Below are positions 27,275 through 35,827 of a stretch of DNA of 64,000 nt, piece after piece (positions within the stretch are counted from its first letter, which is position 1; every line of letters starts with the position of its first letter). Below the pieces are notes generated by a model that worked only from the letters and a program-made list of their open reading frames with translations, searched no databases and was not told where the DNA came from. A program made the translations under genes and the position numbers. The stretch is from assembly GCF_000971175.1 (NCBI RefSeq), contig NZ_BBLY01000001.1:1041709-1105708 (forward strand), read 5' to 3'. Source of the DNA: Demequina pelophila (lineage in GTDB: Bacteria > Actinomycetota > Actinomycetes > Actinomycetales > Demequinaceae).

Positions 27275-28621
27275 ATGCGTTCAAGAATGATTCCCACTAT
27301 CGCTTCCCTTGCCCTCCTCCCCCTCCTCGCCGCGTGCGCCACCGACGCGGCCGACGAGGCCCCCGCCGCCGTCAACCCCACCGACTCCGCCGAGGCCACC
27401 GCCACCGAGGCGGCCCACGTCGACGAGCACGAGCACGACGACGACCACGCGGTCGCCGCCGAGGAGCACGGCGAGGCCCAGCCCCGCATCCTCGTCACCT
27501 ACGCGGACTCGGCCGAGCTGCTCTCGCTCGACGGCACCGACGTGGCGTCCCTGGCCTCGTTCGACATCGTCGAGGGCGCCCGCGCGGACCTGGGCGGCGA
27601 CGGCCGCCACGCGTACCTGGTCGACTACTTCGGCGGCACCACGTCGATCCTCGACACCGGCACGTGGGCGCAGGCGCACGGCGATCACTTCCACTACTTC
27701 ACCACCGACGCGACCCTGCTCGACGAGCAGATCCTGGGCGCCACCCCGTCCCACGTCGTGGGCCACGACGGCATCGTCGCGGTGTTCCTTGACGGCGAGG
27801 GCGCGATCGAGATCGTGGACGAGGCCTCGCTGGCCGAGGGCGTCCTCGCCACGACCACCATCGCCACCAACGAGCCGCACCACGGCGTCGCCGTCCCGCT
27901 CGGCGACCAGGTGCTCATCACGGAGACGCCCGACGGCGGCCTGCCCGACACCGTGGTCCAGGTGGCGCTCGACGGCACCGAGATCGCCCGCTACCAGGGC
28001 GAGTGCGTGGGCCTCCACGGCGAGGTGACGTTCGGCACCACCGCGATCTTCGGCTGCGCCGAGGACATGCTGGTGATCGACACCGCCGCCCACACGACCA
28101 CCCGCATCGCCTACCCGGCCGACGCCGCGGGCACCCGCGTGGGCACCTTCTACGGCACCGGGCCCGTCGTGGGCAACTGGGGCGCCGAGGAGCTGCTCTT
28201 CATCGACGCCGAGGCCGGCACCACCGAGGTGGTCAACGTGGGAGCGACCATCGGCGCAATCTCCCGCCTGGGCGACGACATCCTGGTCCTCACCACCGAC
28301 GGCGTGCTGAGCGTGCTCGACGACCACGGGCACGTCGTGTCCTCGGTTCAGGCCATCGACGCCTTCGAGCTGCCCGGCGGGCACTCCACGGCGAAGCCCG
28401 CGCTGGGCGTCTCGGGCGACACGGTCGTGATCTCCGACCTCAACGGACAGCAGCTGGTGCTGGTGGACGCGCACGAGGCGGACGTCATCGGTTCGTACGC
28501 GCTCGCGGGTGAGCCCACGGGCTTCGTGATCGCGAACGCGGCGCCGGTCGAGACGGCCGCGCACGACCACGACCACGAGGACGAGGACGCGCACGACCAC
28601 GACCACGACCACGACCACTGA
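27275..28621 (+). CDS. AztD-like periplasmic zinc metallochaperone (lipoprotein)
   Basis: This 448-residue exported protein has a signal peptide with lipobox LLAAC (Cys at residue 21). A His/Asp-rich segment follows (HVDEHEHDDDHAVAAEEHGE), then a beta-propeller-like body with repeated LVVD/VLDDHG strands, and a C-terminal His-Asp tail (DHDHEDEDAHDHDHDHDH). This matches AztD, which holds zinc and hands it to the AztC binding protein. No aztABC genes are in the window. TAACTT lies seven bases before the ATG, and a Zur box overlaps the promoter, so expression under zinc limitation is expected. Confidence 0.82.
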   Translation: MRSRMIPTIASLALLPLLAACATDAADEAPAAVNPTDSAEATATEAAHVDEHEHDDDHAVAAEEHGEAQPRILVTYADSAELLSLDGTDVASLASFDIVEGARADLGGDGRHAYLVDYFGGTTSILDTGTWAQAHGDHFHYFTTDATLLDEQILGATPSHVVGHDGIVAVFLDGEGAIEIVDEASLAEGVLATTTIATNEPHHGVAVPLGDQVLITETPDGGLPDTVVQVALDGTEIARYQGECVGLHGEVTFGTTAIFGCAEDMLVIDTAAHTTTRIAYPADAAGTRVGTFYGTGPVVGNWGAEELLFIDAEAGTTEVVNVGATIGAISRLGDDILVLTTDGVLSVLDDHGHVVSSVQAIDAFELPGGHSTAKPALGVSGDTVVISDLNGQQLVLVDAHEADVIGSYALAGEPTGFVIANAAPVETAAHDHDHEDEDAHDHDHDHDH

Positions 28622-28629
28622 GCCGGCCT

Positions 28630-28774
28630 CCGGCGGTCCGGGACAATCCGGACCGCCGGAACGCCGCTCCCGCGCGCTGCGGGACAGCAGGGACCGCCGA
28701 TGCCTCGGCGCATCGGTCCCTACTGTCCCGGAGCGCGCTTTTCAGCGTCGAGGGCGGTCCTCACTGTCCCGGAC
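28630..28774. repeat. Family B repeats downstream of the AztD-like gene
   Basis: It contains a perfect 12-bp hairpin CCGGCGGTCCGG / CCGGACCGCCGG (28630-28659, loop of six). A second hairpin combines GGGACAG and GGGACCG with GGTCCCT and CTGTCCCG (28680-28730). One copy of CGGTCCTCACTGTCCCGGAC follows at 28755-28774. The first hairpin probably terminates the AztD-like gene. The rest runs into the 3' end of the leftward GNAT gene. Confidence 0.8.
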
Positions 28775-29364
28775 CGGAGGGGGTGGTGGGCGGCAGGGGT
28801 GGCGGCCCCAACGGCACCGCGGCGGCGCAGCCACGCCTCGCGCGTCAGCTCCATGTCGACCCAGGTCGTGCCTTCAGAAACATCACGGCCGGTCTCGACG
28901 AAACCCGCCTTGGCGTAGGCGCGGATCGCGCGCGGATTGTCCGCACGCACGTCCAGGGTCAGGCGCGACAGCCCCACCGCGGTGAACGCGTGCGCGACCA
29001 TCAGCGCCGTCGCCTCGGACCCGAGGCCACGGCCGTACCAGTCCGGCCCGCGCAGCGCGATCCGATAGTTGGCCGACGACGCAACGGCATCGAAACCGTT
29101 GAGAACCGCCTCGCCGGCGAACTCCCCCGTCGCGACCTCCTCGATGACCAGGTCCAACCGCGACGGCGCGGACGGCCTCGACAGCACCCACTCGGCGATC
29201 TGCTCGCGGGTGAAGGTCGCATCGGTCCCGGTCAGGGCCGCCCCCACCGGCTCGTTGACCATCTCCCACGCCGCGTCCACATCGGACGGACGGTACGGGC
29301 GCAGGACAGCACGAGAGCCTCGGAGCGTGGGCTTGGCCCACGCTCCGAGGCTCTCGGCGGTCAT
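28720..29364 (-). CDS. GNAT family N-acetyltransferase (RimJ/RimL type)
   Basis: This 214-residue protein is predicted to transfer acetyl from acetyl-CoA to an amine. It shows RGSRAVLRPYRPSDVDAAWE, then YRIALRGPDWYGRGLGSEAT (acetyl-CoA loop, Q/RxxGxG/A type) and NPRAIRAYAKAGFVETGR. The C-terminus (SGTVRTALDAEKRAPGQ and stop) is encoded by family B repeat DNA. A 20-bp perfect hairpin lies inside codons 4-17. No clear Shine-Dalgarno precedes the ATG, which is 42 bases after gltX. Confidence 0.82.
   Translation of the reverse strand: MTAESLGAWAKPTLRGSRAVLRPYRPSDVDAAWEMVNEPVGAALTGTDATFTREQIAEWVLSRPSAPSRLDLVIEEVATGEFAGEAVLNGFDAVASSANYRIALRGPDWYGRGLGSEATALMVAHAFTAVGLSRLTLDVRADNPRAIRAYAKAGFVETGRDVSEGTTWVDMELTREAWLRRRGAVGAATPAAHHPLRSGTVRTALDAEKRAPGQ
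29313..29355. repeat. Perfect 20-bp inverted repeat, 3-base loop, inside the GNAT gene start
   Basis: Arms 29313-29332 and 29336-29355 (GAGAGCCTCGGAGCGTGGGC and its complement) surround TTG. On the minus strand it begins nine bases after the GNAT start codon and 52 bases after the gltX stop. It could be the gltX terminator or an RNA element limiting GNAT translation. There is no U-tract. Confidence 0.85.
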
Positions 29365-29406
29365 GGTCGGAGGGAGGCGGGCACGATCACAGGGACGCGA
29401 GCACGC

Positions 29407-30888
29407 TCAGAGCGACGCGCGCAGGTTGCGCAGGCGCGTGAGCGCGGACTCGCGACCCAGGATCTCCATCGACTCGAACAGCGGCGGCGACACGAGGCGG
29501 CCGGTCACGGCGACGCGCAGCGGGCCGTACGCGAAGCGCGGCTTGATGCCCATCTCCTCGACCAGCCTCGCCTTGAGCGCGTCCTGCTGCGCCTCGGGCG
29601 AGAAGTCCTCGAGCCCGGCCAGCACCTCGAGCGCCGCATCGAGGATCTCGGCGGCGTTCTCCGGCAGCTTGGCGCGGGCGGCGTCCTCGACGACCACCGC
29701 ATCGTCCTCGATGAAGAGGAATCCGAGCATCCCGGGAGCCTCGCCCAGCAGGTTGATGCGGGTCTGGACCAGGGGCATCGCCTCGGCGAGGACCTGCTCC
29801 TCGTGCGGGGTGAGCTCCTGCGCGGAGGCGGACGAGACGAAGCCGGCCGCGTGGAGGTAGGGCACCACGCGCGCGGCGAGGTCGCCCACGGGGAGCAGGC
29901 GCATGTGCTCGGCGTTGATCGCCTCGGCCTTCTTGAGGTCGAAGCGCGCGGGGTTGGGGTTGACGTCCGCGATGTCGAAGGCCTCGACCAGCTCGTCGAC
30001 GGTGAACACGTCGCGGTCGGGGCCGATCGACCAGCCCAGCAGGGCCAGGTAGTTGAGCAGGCCCTCCGGGAGGAAGCCGCGGTCGCGGTGGTGGAACAGG
30101 CTCGACTCGGGGGCGCGCTTGGACAGCTTCTTGTTGCCCTCGCCGGTGACCATGGGCATGTGCGCGTAGGTGGGCACGGTCTCCGCGAGGCCCAGCTCGA
30201 CCAGGGCGCGGAAGAGCACGATCTGCCGAGGCGTCGAGGACAGCAGGTCCTCGCCGCGGAACACGTGCGTGATGTGCTGGAGCGCGTCGTCCACGGGGTT
30301 GACGAGCGTGTACAGCGGGACGCCGTTGGCGCGCACGATCACGTAGTCCGGGACGGTGCCGGCCTTGAAGGTCACCTCGCCGCGGATCAGGTCCGTGAAG
30401 GTGATGTCCTCGTCGGGCATGCGCATGCGCAGGACGGGCTCGCGGCCCTCGGCGCGGAAGGCGGCCTTCTGCTCGTCGGTGAGGTCGCGGTCGAGGTTGT
30501 CGTAGCCCAGCTTGGGGTCGCGGCCGGCGGCCTTGTGGCGGGCCTCGACCTCCTCGGGCGTGGAGAAGGACTCGTAGGCGTAGCCGCCCTCGACCAGCTT
30601 GGCGACCACGTCGCGGTGGAGGTCGTGGCGCTCCGACTGGCGGTAGGGCGCGTACGGGCCGCCGATGTCCGGGCCCTCGTCGTACGTGATGCCCAGCCAG
30701 GCGAGCGCGTCGAGCAGCTGCTCGTACGACTCCATCGAGTCGCGCTGCGCGTCGGTGTCCTCGATGCGGAACACCAGCTTGCCGCCGGTGTGGCGCGCGT
30801 ACGCCCAGTTGAACAGGGCCGTGCGGATCAGGCCCACGTGGGGCGTGCCGGTGGGCGACGGGCAGAAGCGGACGCGGACGGTGCTCAT
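29407..30888 (-). CDS. gltX: Glutamyl-tRNA synthetase
   Basis: It charges tRNA-Glu; in actinobacteria lacking GlnRS it also misacylates tRNA-Gln for GatCAB repair. The 493-residue class I enzyme has the HIGH-equivalent [18 protein letters not shown] near residues 11-28 and the KMSKS-equivalent [13 protein letters not shown] in the middle. A discriminating C-terminal helical domain is present. AGAAGGAAG lies just upstream of the ATG. The window also holds tRNA-Glu and tRNA-Gln genes, though not linked in one operon. Confidence 0.97.
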   Translation of the reverse strand: MSTVRVRFCPSPTGTPHVGLIRTALFNWAYARHTGGKLVFRIEDTDAQRDSMESYEQLLDALAWLGITYDEGPDIGGPYAPYRQSERHDLHRDVVAKLVEGGYAYESFSTPEEVEARHKAAGRDPKLGYDNLDRDLTDEQKAAFRAEGREPVLRMRMPDEDITFTDLIRGEVTFKAGTVPDYVIVRANGVPLYTLVNPVDDALQHITHVFRGEDLLSSTPRQIVLFRALVELGLAETVPTYAHMPMVTGEGNKKLSKRAPESSLFHHRDRGFLPEGLLNYLALLGWSIGPDRDVFTVDELVEAFDIADVNPNPARFDLKKAEAINAEHMRLLPVGDLAARVVPYLHAAGFVSSASAQELTPHEEQVLAEAMPLVQTRINLLGEAPGMLGFLFIEDDAVVVEDAARAKLPENAAEILDAALEVLAGLEDFSPEAQQDALKARLVEEMGIKPRFAYGPLRVAVTGRLVSPPLFESMEILGRESALTRLRNLRASL

Positions 30889-30904
30889 GGTTCTTCCTTC
30901 TGGC

Positions 30905-30945
30905 ATCGGGGGACGATGCGGTGGCCGGGTGGGGACGATGCGGTC
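30905..30945. repeat. Two direct GGGACGATGCGG copies
   Basis: Copies start at 30908 and 30931, 23 bp apart, in the 70-bp gap between the FAH-family gene and gltX. The first reads on into GTGGCCGGGT, as does the copy at 12637 (TGTGGCCGGGT). Confidence 0.75.
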
Positions 30946-30958
30946 GCGGGGTGCGGGT

Positions 30959-31747
30959 TCAGTCGCGCCGGAGGACGGGGTTGCGCAGGACGCCGAGGTC
31001 CTCGATCTCGATCTCGACGATGTCGCCGTGGTGGAGGGTCGTGACGCCGGACGGGGTGCCGGTGAGGATGATGTCGCCGGGCAGCAGCGTGGTGACCTCG
31101 GAGACCATCGACACGGCGTGCGCGACGTCGATGATCATGTCGCGGGTGTTGCCGTTCTGGGTCGCCTCGCCGTTGATGCGGGAGGAGATGTCGACGTCGT
31201 CGTGGGCGAGCTCGGTCTCGATCCAGGGGCCCAGCGGCAGCGACGTGTCGAAGGCCTTGGCGCGGAACCACTGGTCCTCCTGGCGCTGGAGGTCGCGCGC
31301 GGTGACGTCGTTGGCGCAGGTGTAGCCGTAGATGTGCTGCTCGGCGTTCTCCGGGCTCACGTCCTTGCACACGCGGGAGATGACCACCGCGAGCTCGGCC
31401 TCGAGCTGGACGTCCTCGCTGTAGTGCGGCAGCACGATCGGGTCGTCGGGGCCGATCACGGTCGTGTTGGGCTTGAGGAACAGGATGGGTACCTGCGACG
31501 CGGGGCCGCGGTGCGGGATCTCCTTGGCGTGGGCCTCGTAGTTCTTGCCCAGGCACACGATCTTGGAGCGAGGGATCACGGGCGCCAGCAGGCGGACGTC
31601 GTCGGTGAGCGGGATCCGCTCCCCCGTGACGGTGCCCGGCGTGTACATCGGGTCGCCGGTGAGGACCACGAGCTCCTCGGAGCCCGCCTCTCCGTCGACG
31701 ATGGCGTACTGGGGCTCGGCTCCGGTGGTGAAACGGGCGATGCGCAT
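30959..31747 (-). CDS. Fumarylacetoacetate hydrolase (FAH) family protein
   Basis: This 262-residue Mg-dependent enzyme of the FAH/5-oxopent-3-ene-1,2,5-tricarboxylate decarboxylase group hydrolyses or decarboxylates oxo-acids. Metal ligands are visible as Glu-x-Glu in [13 protein letters not shown] and Asp in [13 protein letters not shown]. The N-terminal [13 protein letters not shown] and late [12 protein letters not shown] are family hallmarks. Its position before gltX, with a FAHD1-like length, is typical of actinobacteria; the true substrate may be oxaloacetate or an acylpyruvate. TAGGCT lies seven bases before the ATG. Confidence 0.88.
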   Translation of the reverse strand: MRIARFTTGAEPQYAIVDGEAGSEELVVLTGDPMYTPGTVTGERIPLTDDVRLLAPVIPRSKIVCLGKNYEAHAKEIPHRGPASQVPILFLKPNTTVIGPDDPIVLPHYSEDVQLEAELAVVISRVCKDVSPENAEQHIYGYTCANDVTARDLQRQEDQWFRAKAFDTSLPLGPWIETELAHDDVDISSRINGEATQNGNTRDMIIDVAHAVSMVSEVTTLLPGDIILTGTPSGVTTLHHGDIVEIEIEDLGVLRNPVLRRD

Positions 31748-31754
31748 GGATGCC

Positions 31755-31760
31755 AGCCTA
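31755..31760 (-). promoter_or_regulatory. -10 element TAGGCT of a leaderless transcript
   Basis: On the minus strand TAGGCT plus GGCATCC leads into the ATG of the FAH-family gene. Confidence 0.55.
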
Positions 31761-31802
31761 GTCGCTGCGGCTCGGGACGCTCGCGGACCCCGGGACCCCG
31801 CC

Positions 31803-31808
31803 TACGAT
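31803..31808 (+). promoter_or_regulatory. -10 element TACGAT of a leaderless transcript
   Basis: TACGAT-GGCGCC-ATG precedes the second ClbS-like gene. The divergent FAH-family -10 lies only 43 bp away, so the two promoters share upstream DNA. Confidence 0.6.
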
Positions 31809-31814
31809 GGCGCC

Positions 31815-32309
31815 ATGGCAGCCAGCGACCGTCTCGCCACCGAGGGCCACGCCGCCCTGGTGCGCCTCCTCGCCCGGACCGATGCATCGTCCACCTGGTA
31901 TCTGGGCGTCTCCTACCGCAACCGCCGGGTGACGGATGTCCTCTCCCACCTGCACGCGTGGCACGTCCTGTTCCACGGGTGGATGCTCCAGCACCGCGCG
32001 GGCAACGTGCCCGAGTACCCGGCGCCCGGGCACTCGTGGGACGAGCTCGAGATGCTCAACGACCAGCTCTACGAGGCGCACCGCGACCTCGACTACGCGC
32101 AGGCGCGGGAGAGGCTGACCGCGTCGCACTCGCGCACCATCGAGATCGTGCGCGGCATCGACGATGCGGTGCTCGAGGATCCCGCGGCCATGCCGTGGAC
32201 CCGCGGCCGCCCCCTCGCGGAGGTGGCGCACGAGTGCCTCGCGGGCCACTACGCGTGGGCCGAGGGCGTGCTGGACGATGCGGGGGTGCCGGGGGCGCCC
32301 TCCGCGTGA
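31815..32309 (+). CDS. ClbS/DfsB family four-helix-bundle protein (copy 2)
   Basis: This 164-residue relative of the protein at 20606 has RVTDVLSHLHAWHVLFHGWM and PGHSWDELEMLNDQLYEAHR at the same positions. The C-terminal AHECLAGHYAWAEGVLDDAG corresponds to the TSAHYAWA segment of copy 1. Function unknown. The stop overlaps the start of the following membrane protein gene (GTGA), so the two are probably translated together. Confidence 0.78.
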   Translation: MAASDRLATEGHAALVRLLARTDASSTWYLGVSYRNRRVTDVLSHLHAWHVLFHGWMLQHRAGNVPEYPAPGHSWDELEMLNDQLYEAHRDLDYAQARERLTASHSRTIEIVRGIDDAVLEDPAAMPWTRGRPLAEVAHECLAGHYAWAEGVLDDAGVPGAPSA

Positions 32310-33313
32310 CCCCTGCGACCCGCCGCCTGGCGGGACTCGACCTCGCCCGCGGGCTCGCGGTGGCGGGGATGGTCGTCGCGCACACGGCCGATGAGGAGGC
32401 CTGGCCGCTGCTCGAGCACGCGCACGGGCACCCCTCCGCACTGTTCGCGGTGCTCGCGGGCGTGACCATCTCGCTGATGCTCGGCGGTCGCGGCGGTCCG
32501 GGCGATCCGGTGGCGGTGCGGCACACGCGCATCCGGGTCGCGGTGCGGGCCGCCGTGCTCATCGCGATGGGACTGATGCTCGACGCCGCGCTGCCCGTGA
32601 TCGCGGTGATCCTTCACCACCTGGGCCTCATGATGCTGCTCGCGCTCGCGTTCCTGCGCTGGCGCGCCTGGGGACTCGCGACCGCGGGCGCGACGTGCCT
32701 CGTCCTGGGCTCCACGGTGGTCGCGGCGATCCGGCCCGAGGCGCCGTGGGATGCGCTGCCCCTGGCCGAGGCGCTGTGGTCGACGCGCTATCCCGTGGTC
32801 TCGTGGCTGGGCTACGTGCTCATCGGGATGACGGTGGGGCGCCTGGACCTGCGTCGCGGGTCGACGCTGGCGGGACTCGCGGGCGCCGGTGCGGGCGCGG
32901 TGGCGGCCGGGCTGGCCGCGAGCGCCGTGCTCGATCCCCGCTGGGGCTCGATCGCGGCGCACGCGTACACGCCGGCGGAGATGACCGTCAACGTTGGCGT
33001 CGCGATGCTCGTGATCGCCGCGACCGGGGCGCTCGCGCCGCTCGCGAGGTCGTGGCTGTCGCCGGTCGCCGCGCTGGGCGCGATGGCGCTCACCGCGTAC
33101 GTGGCGCACCTGCTGGTCATCGCCGCGGTGGGACCGGAGATGGTGCGCGAGCCATCGACCGTGGCCGGTGCGGTGCTGCTGGTCGTCCTGCTCGCGAGCG
33201 CGTGGGCGTGGCGGAGGTGGCGCGGCCAGGGACCGCTCGAGCGCGGGCTCACCGTGATGTCCTCCGCCGCGGCCGACGGGGACCTCGCGGCGCGGGAGTG
33301 GGCGCGGCAGTGA
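32306..33313 (+). CDS. Membrane acyltransferase-like protein (heparan-alpha-glucosaminide acetyltransferase/DUF418-type)
   Basis: This 335-residue protein has about nine or ten membrane helices. The opening RRLAGLDLARGLAVAGMVVAHT, with GLD-ARG-A followed by H, is shared by the DUF1624 (HGSNAT-type) and DUF418 membrane acyltransferase-like families. STRYPVVSWLGYVLIGMTVGR is also typical. These proteins are thought to move acetyl groups across the membrane, but no substrate is known. It is coupled by a four-base overlap to the ClbS-like gene. The split between the two families is uncertain. Confidence 0.7.
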   Translation: MTPATRRLAGLDLARGLAVAGMVVAHTADEEAWPLLEHAHGHPSALFAVLAGVTISLMLGGRGGPGDPVAVRHTRIRVAVRAAVLIAMGLMLDAALPVIAVILHHLGLMMLLALAFLRWRAWGLATAGATCLVLGSTVVAAIRPEAPWDALPLAEALWSTRYPVVSWLGYVLIGMTVGRLDLRRGSTLAGLAGAGAGAVAAGLAASAVLDPRWGSIAAHAYTPAEMTVNVGVAMLVIAATGALAPLARSWLSPVAALGAMALTAYVAHLLVIAAVGPEMVREPSTVAGAVLLVVLLASAWAWRRWRGQGPLERGLTVMSSAAADGDLAAREWARQ

Positions 33314-33373
33314 AGCGGGGTGCGTGGCCCGCCTGGCGGGAGGGGACGCGAGCCACGCCCCCTCCCCAGCGGC

Positions 33374-35776
33374 TCAGCGCCGGCGCGGCAGCAGGTTGAG
33401 CAGGCCCAGCGCCGTCCGGAGCACGCCGAACCCGAGCTTGCCCTCGGAGCTGAGGACCAGCGCGCGCAGCGGCATCTGACCCATGATCGCCTCGAGCATC
33501 GCACGCGTGGCCGGGTCCGCGTCGGACACGTCCATCTTGTCCGCGAACATCGCCAGCAGCCGCTTGCGCAACCCCTTGCCGAAGGCCACCTCGGTCAGGT
33601 CGTTGACGGTCGAGTCCAGGTGGAGCGGCGTCAGCGGGCGCGGCGTGGGCACCGGGCGTCCGAGCAGCGCGGCGAACTCCGCGTCGGTGGCGATCGCCGC
33701 GGCCGGCCGCCTCGTCGGCGTCACGGTCTCCCCCGCGGAGACGTCGATGGTGGTCGCCACGCGGATCCGGCGCGACGACGAGCCCAGGCGGATCTCGTAG
33801 CGCCCGTCCTCGACGCGCCACCCGCCCTGGGCGACGTCCCAGATCGCGAAGGACCGGTGCGACAGGGGCAGCGACACCGTGGTCGACTCGCCCGCCTCGA
33901 GCTCCACCTTGGCGAAGCCCTTGAGCTCCTGCTCGGGCCGGTGCACGGCGGACGACTCGGCGTGGACGTACAGCTGCACCACCTCGGTGCCGCGGCGGGC
34001 GCCCGTATTGGTGACGGTCACCGCGACCTCGCGGTCGGCGCCCGTGCCGGTCACGGCCACGTCCGCGTACTCGAAGGTCGTGTAGCTCAGCCCGTGCCCG
34101 AAGCAGAACCGCGGGTCGATGCCCCAGGTGTCATGGAAGCGGTAGCCCACGTACAGCGACTCGCGGTACTCGACCTGGGTGGGGTGATCGGAGAAGTTCG
34201 CGTGCGCCGCGAGGTCCTGGGCGCGCACGGGGACGCTCTCGGCGAGCCGTCCGCCGGGCTCGACATCGCCGAACAGGACGTCGGCCAGCGCGGAGCCGCC
34301 CGCCTGGCCGCCCAGGTGAGTCTCGAGGATCGCGGCGACGCGGTCGGCCCAGTCGATCTCGACCGCCGCGCCGTTGCTCAGCACGACGACGGTCCGCGGG
34401 TTCGCCTCGGCGACCGCGCGCACCAGTTCCTCATGGCCCGGCGGCAGCCGCAGGTCCGTGCGGTCGAAGCCCTCGGACTCGTAGGTCGACGGCAGGCCGA
34501 TCATCACGACGGCGACGTCCGCCCCGGCGGCCGCCTCGCGCGCCTCGCTGACCAGTCCGGGAGTCGTCGTGCCGTTCTCCGCGTCGTATCCGCGGGCGTA
34601 GACGACCGACCCGTCCTGACCCAGGCGCTCCTCCACGGCCGCCAGCGCGGTGTCCAGACGCGTCGGGTTGACGAGCGAGCTGCCGGCCCCCTGGTAGCGA
34701 GGGGTCTCGGCGAACGCGCCGATGAGGGCGACGCGTCCGCGCGCGGCGAGCGGGAGGACCCCGTCATTGGCGAGCAGCACGGTGCCCGCCGCCGCGGCCT
34801 CGCGAGCCAGTGCGTGGTGGGCGTCGTGGTCGGGGCCGAGGCCGCCGTCGCGGGCGGCGCGCTCGGCCGCCACCCGCAGCGCGAGCTCAATGACCCGGGT
34901 GCACGCCGCGTCCAGCGCGGCGGCGTCGAGCCGTCCGCCGTCGATCGCCTCGCCGACCTCCTTGTCCCACGCGCCGTGGCTCGCGGGCATCTCGAGGTCG
35001 AGGCCCGCGTCGAGGCTCTTCACGCGGTCCGCGACGGCGAGCCAGTCGGAGACCACCAGCCCCGCGAAGCCCCACTCGTCGCGGAGGATGTCCGTGAGCA
35101 GCGCGCGCGACTCGCCCGCGTGGTCGCCGTTCACCAGGTTGTAGGCGCACATCACGGTCCACGGCTCGGCCTCGGTCACCGCGATCTCGAAGCCGGTGAG
35201 GTAGATCTCGCGCAGCGTGCGCTCGTCCACCACCGTGTCGAGGCGCATACGGAACGCCTCCTGGTTGTTGGCCGCGAAGTGCTTGACGCACGCGCCCACG
35301 CCCTCGGACTGGATGCCCCGCACGAGCGCCGCGGCCGCCTTGCCCGACAGCAGCGGGTCCTCGGAGAAGTACTCGAAGCTGCGACCGCCGGCGGGGTGGC
35401 GCTTGATGTTGAGGCCGGGGCCCAGCAGGACGCCGACGTTCTCCACGCGGGTCTCGCGCCCCAGCGCGCGGCCCACGCGCTCGATGAGGGCGGGGTCCCA
35501 GGTGGACCCGAGCGTGACCGCCGGCGGGAAGCAGGTGGCGGGCACCGAGTCGTTGAGACCCACGTGGTCGGAGGTGCCCGCCTGCTTGCGGAGGCCGTGG
35601 GGGCCGTCGGTCAGCATGATCGACGGCACCCCCTCGGCCTCCAGCCCGCGGCTGTTCCAGAAGTCGGCGCCCGCCACGAGCGACAGCTTCTGCTCCCGCG
35701 TGAGCCGTGCGGTGATGCGCGCCGCCGCGGCGGTCGGGGTGGCGACGGGTGCGGTCGTCTCGTGGACGGTGGTCAT
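33374..35776 (-). CDS. Glycoside hydrolase family 3 (beta-glucosidase-like)
   Basis: This 800-residue enzyme is without a signal peptide, so it acts on imported oligosaccharides. The GH3 N-terminal barrel contains LTDGPHGLRKQ, CVKHFAANNQEAFRM and the catalytic nucleophile Asp244 in GLVVSDWLAV. The C-terminal alpha/beta sandwich and FnIII-like domain include PFGHGLSYTTF-like CFGHGLSYTTFEYADV and VTVTNTGARRGTEVVQLYV. The last about 110 residues (from GLRKRLLAMFADKMD) form an extra C-terminal extension seen in some bacterial bglB-type enzymes. It lies 51 bp downstream of the MFS gene, in the same direction. Confidence 0.9.
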   Translation of the reverse strand: MTTVHETTAPVATPTAAAARITARLTREQKLSLVAGADFWNSRGLEAEGVPSIMLTDGPHGLRKQAGTSDHVGLNDSVPATCFPPAVTLGSTWDPALIERVGRALGRETRVENVGVLLGPGLNIKRHPAGGRSFEYFSEDPLLSGKAAAALVRGIQSEGVGACVKHFAANNQEAFRMRLDTVVDERTLREIYLTGFEIAVTEAEPWTVMCAYNLVNGDHAGESRALLTDILRDEWGFAGLVVSDWLAVADRVKSLDAGLDLEMPASHGAWDKEVGEAIDGGRLDAAALDAACTRVIELALRVAAERAARDGGLGPDHDAHHALAREAAAAGTVLLANDGVLPLAARGRVALIGAFAETPRYQGAGSSLVNPTRLDTALAAVEERLGQDGSVVYARGYDAENGTTTPGLVSEAREAAAGADVAVVMIGLPSTYESEGFDRTDLRLPPGHEELVRAVAEANPRTVVVLSNGAAVEIDWADRVAAILETHLGGQAGGSALADVLFGDVEPGGRLAESVPVRAQDLAAHANFSDHPTQVEYRESLYVGYRFHDTWGIDPRFCFGHGLSYTTFEYADVAVTGTGADREVAVTVTNTGARRGTEVVQLYVHAESSAVHRPEQELKGFAKVELEAGESTTVSLPLSHRSFAIWDVAQGGWRVEDGRYEIRLGSSSRRIRVATTIDVSAGETVTPTRRPAAAIATDAEFAALLGRPVPTPRPLTPLHLDSTVNDLTEVAFGKGLRKRLLAMFADKMDVSDADPATRAMLEAIMGQMPLRALVLSSEGKLGFGVLRTALGLLNLLPRRR

Positions 35777-35827
35777 GTCAGGTACTCCTCGAACGGTGAT
35801 GGATGGGATGGCTGGTGGCGGCGTCGC

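Noticed and set aside
30889-31000. T-box or other leader RNA upstream of gltX
   Set aside because: Only 70 bp separate it from the preceding co-directional gene; they hold two motif copies and a Shine-Dalgarno site, with no T-box or stem I pattern.
33314-33373. Small gene between the membrane acyltransferase and the GH3 gene
   Set aside because: Only 60 bp with no start-stop pair of plausible size.
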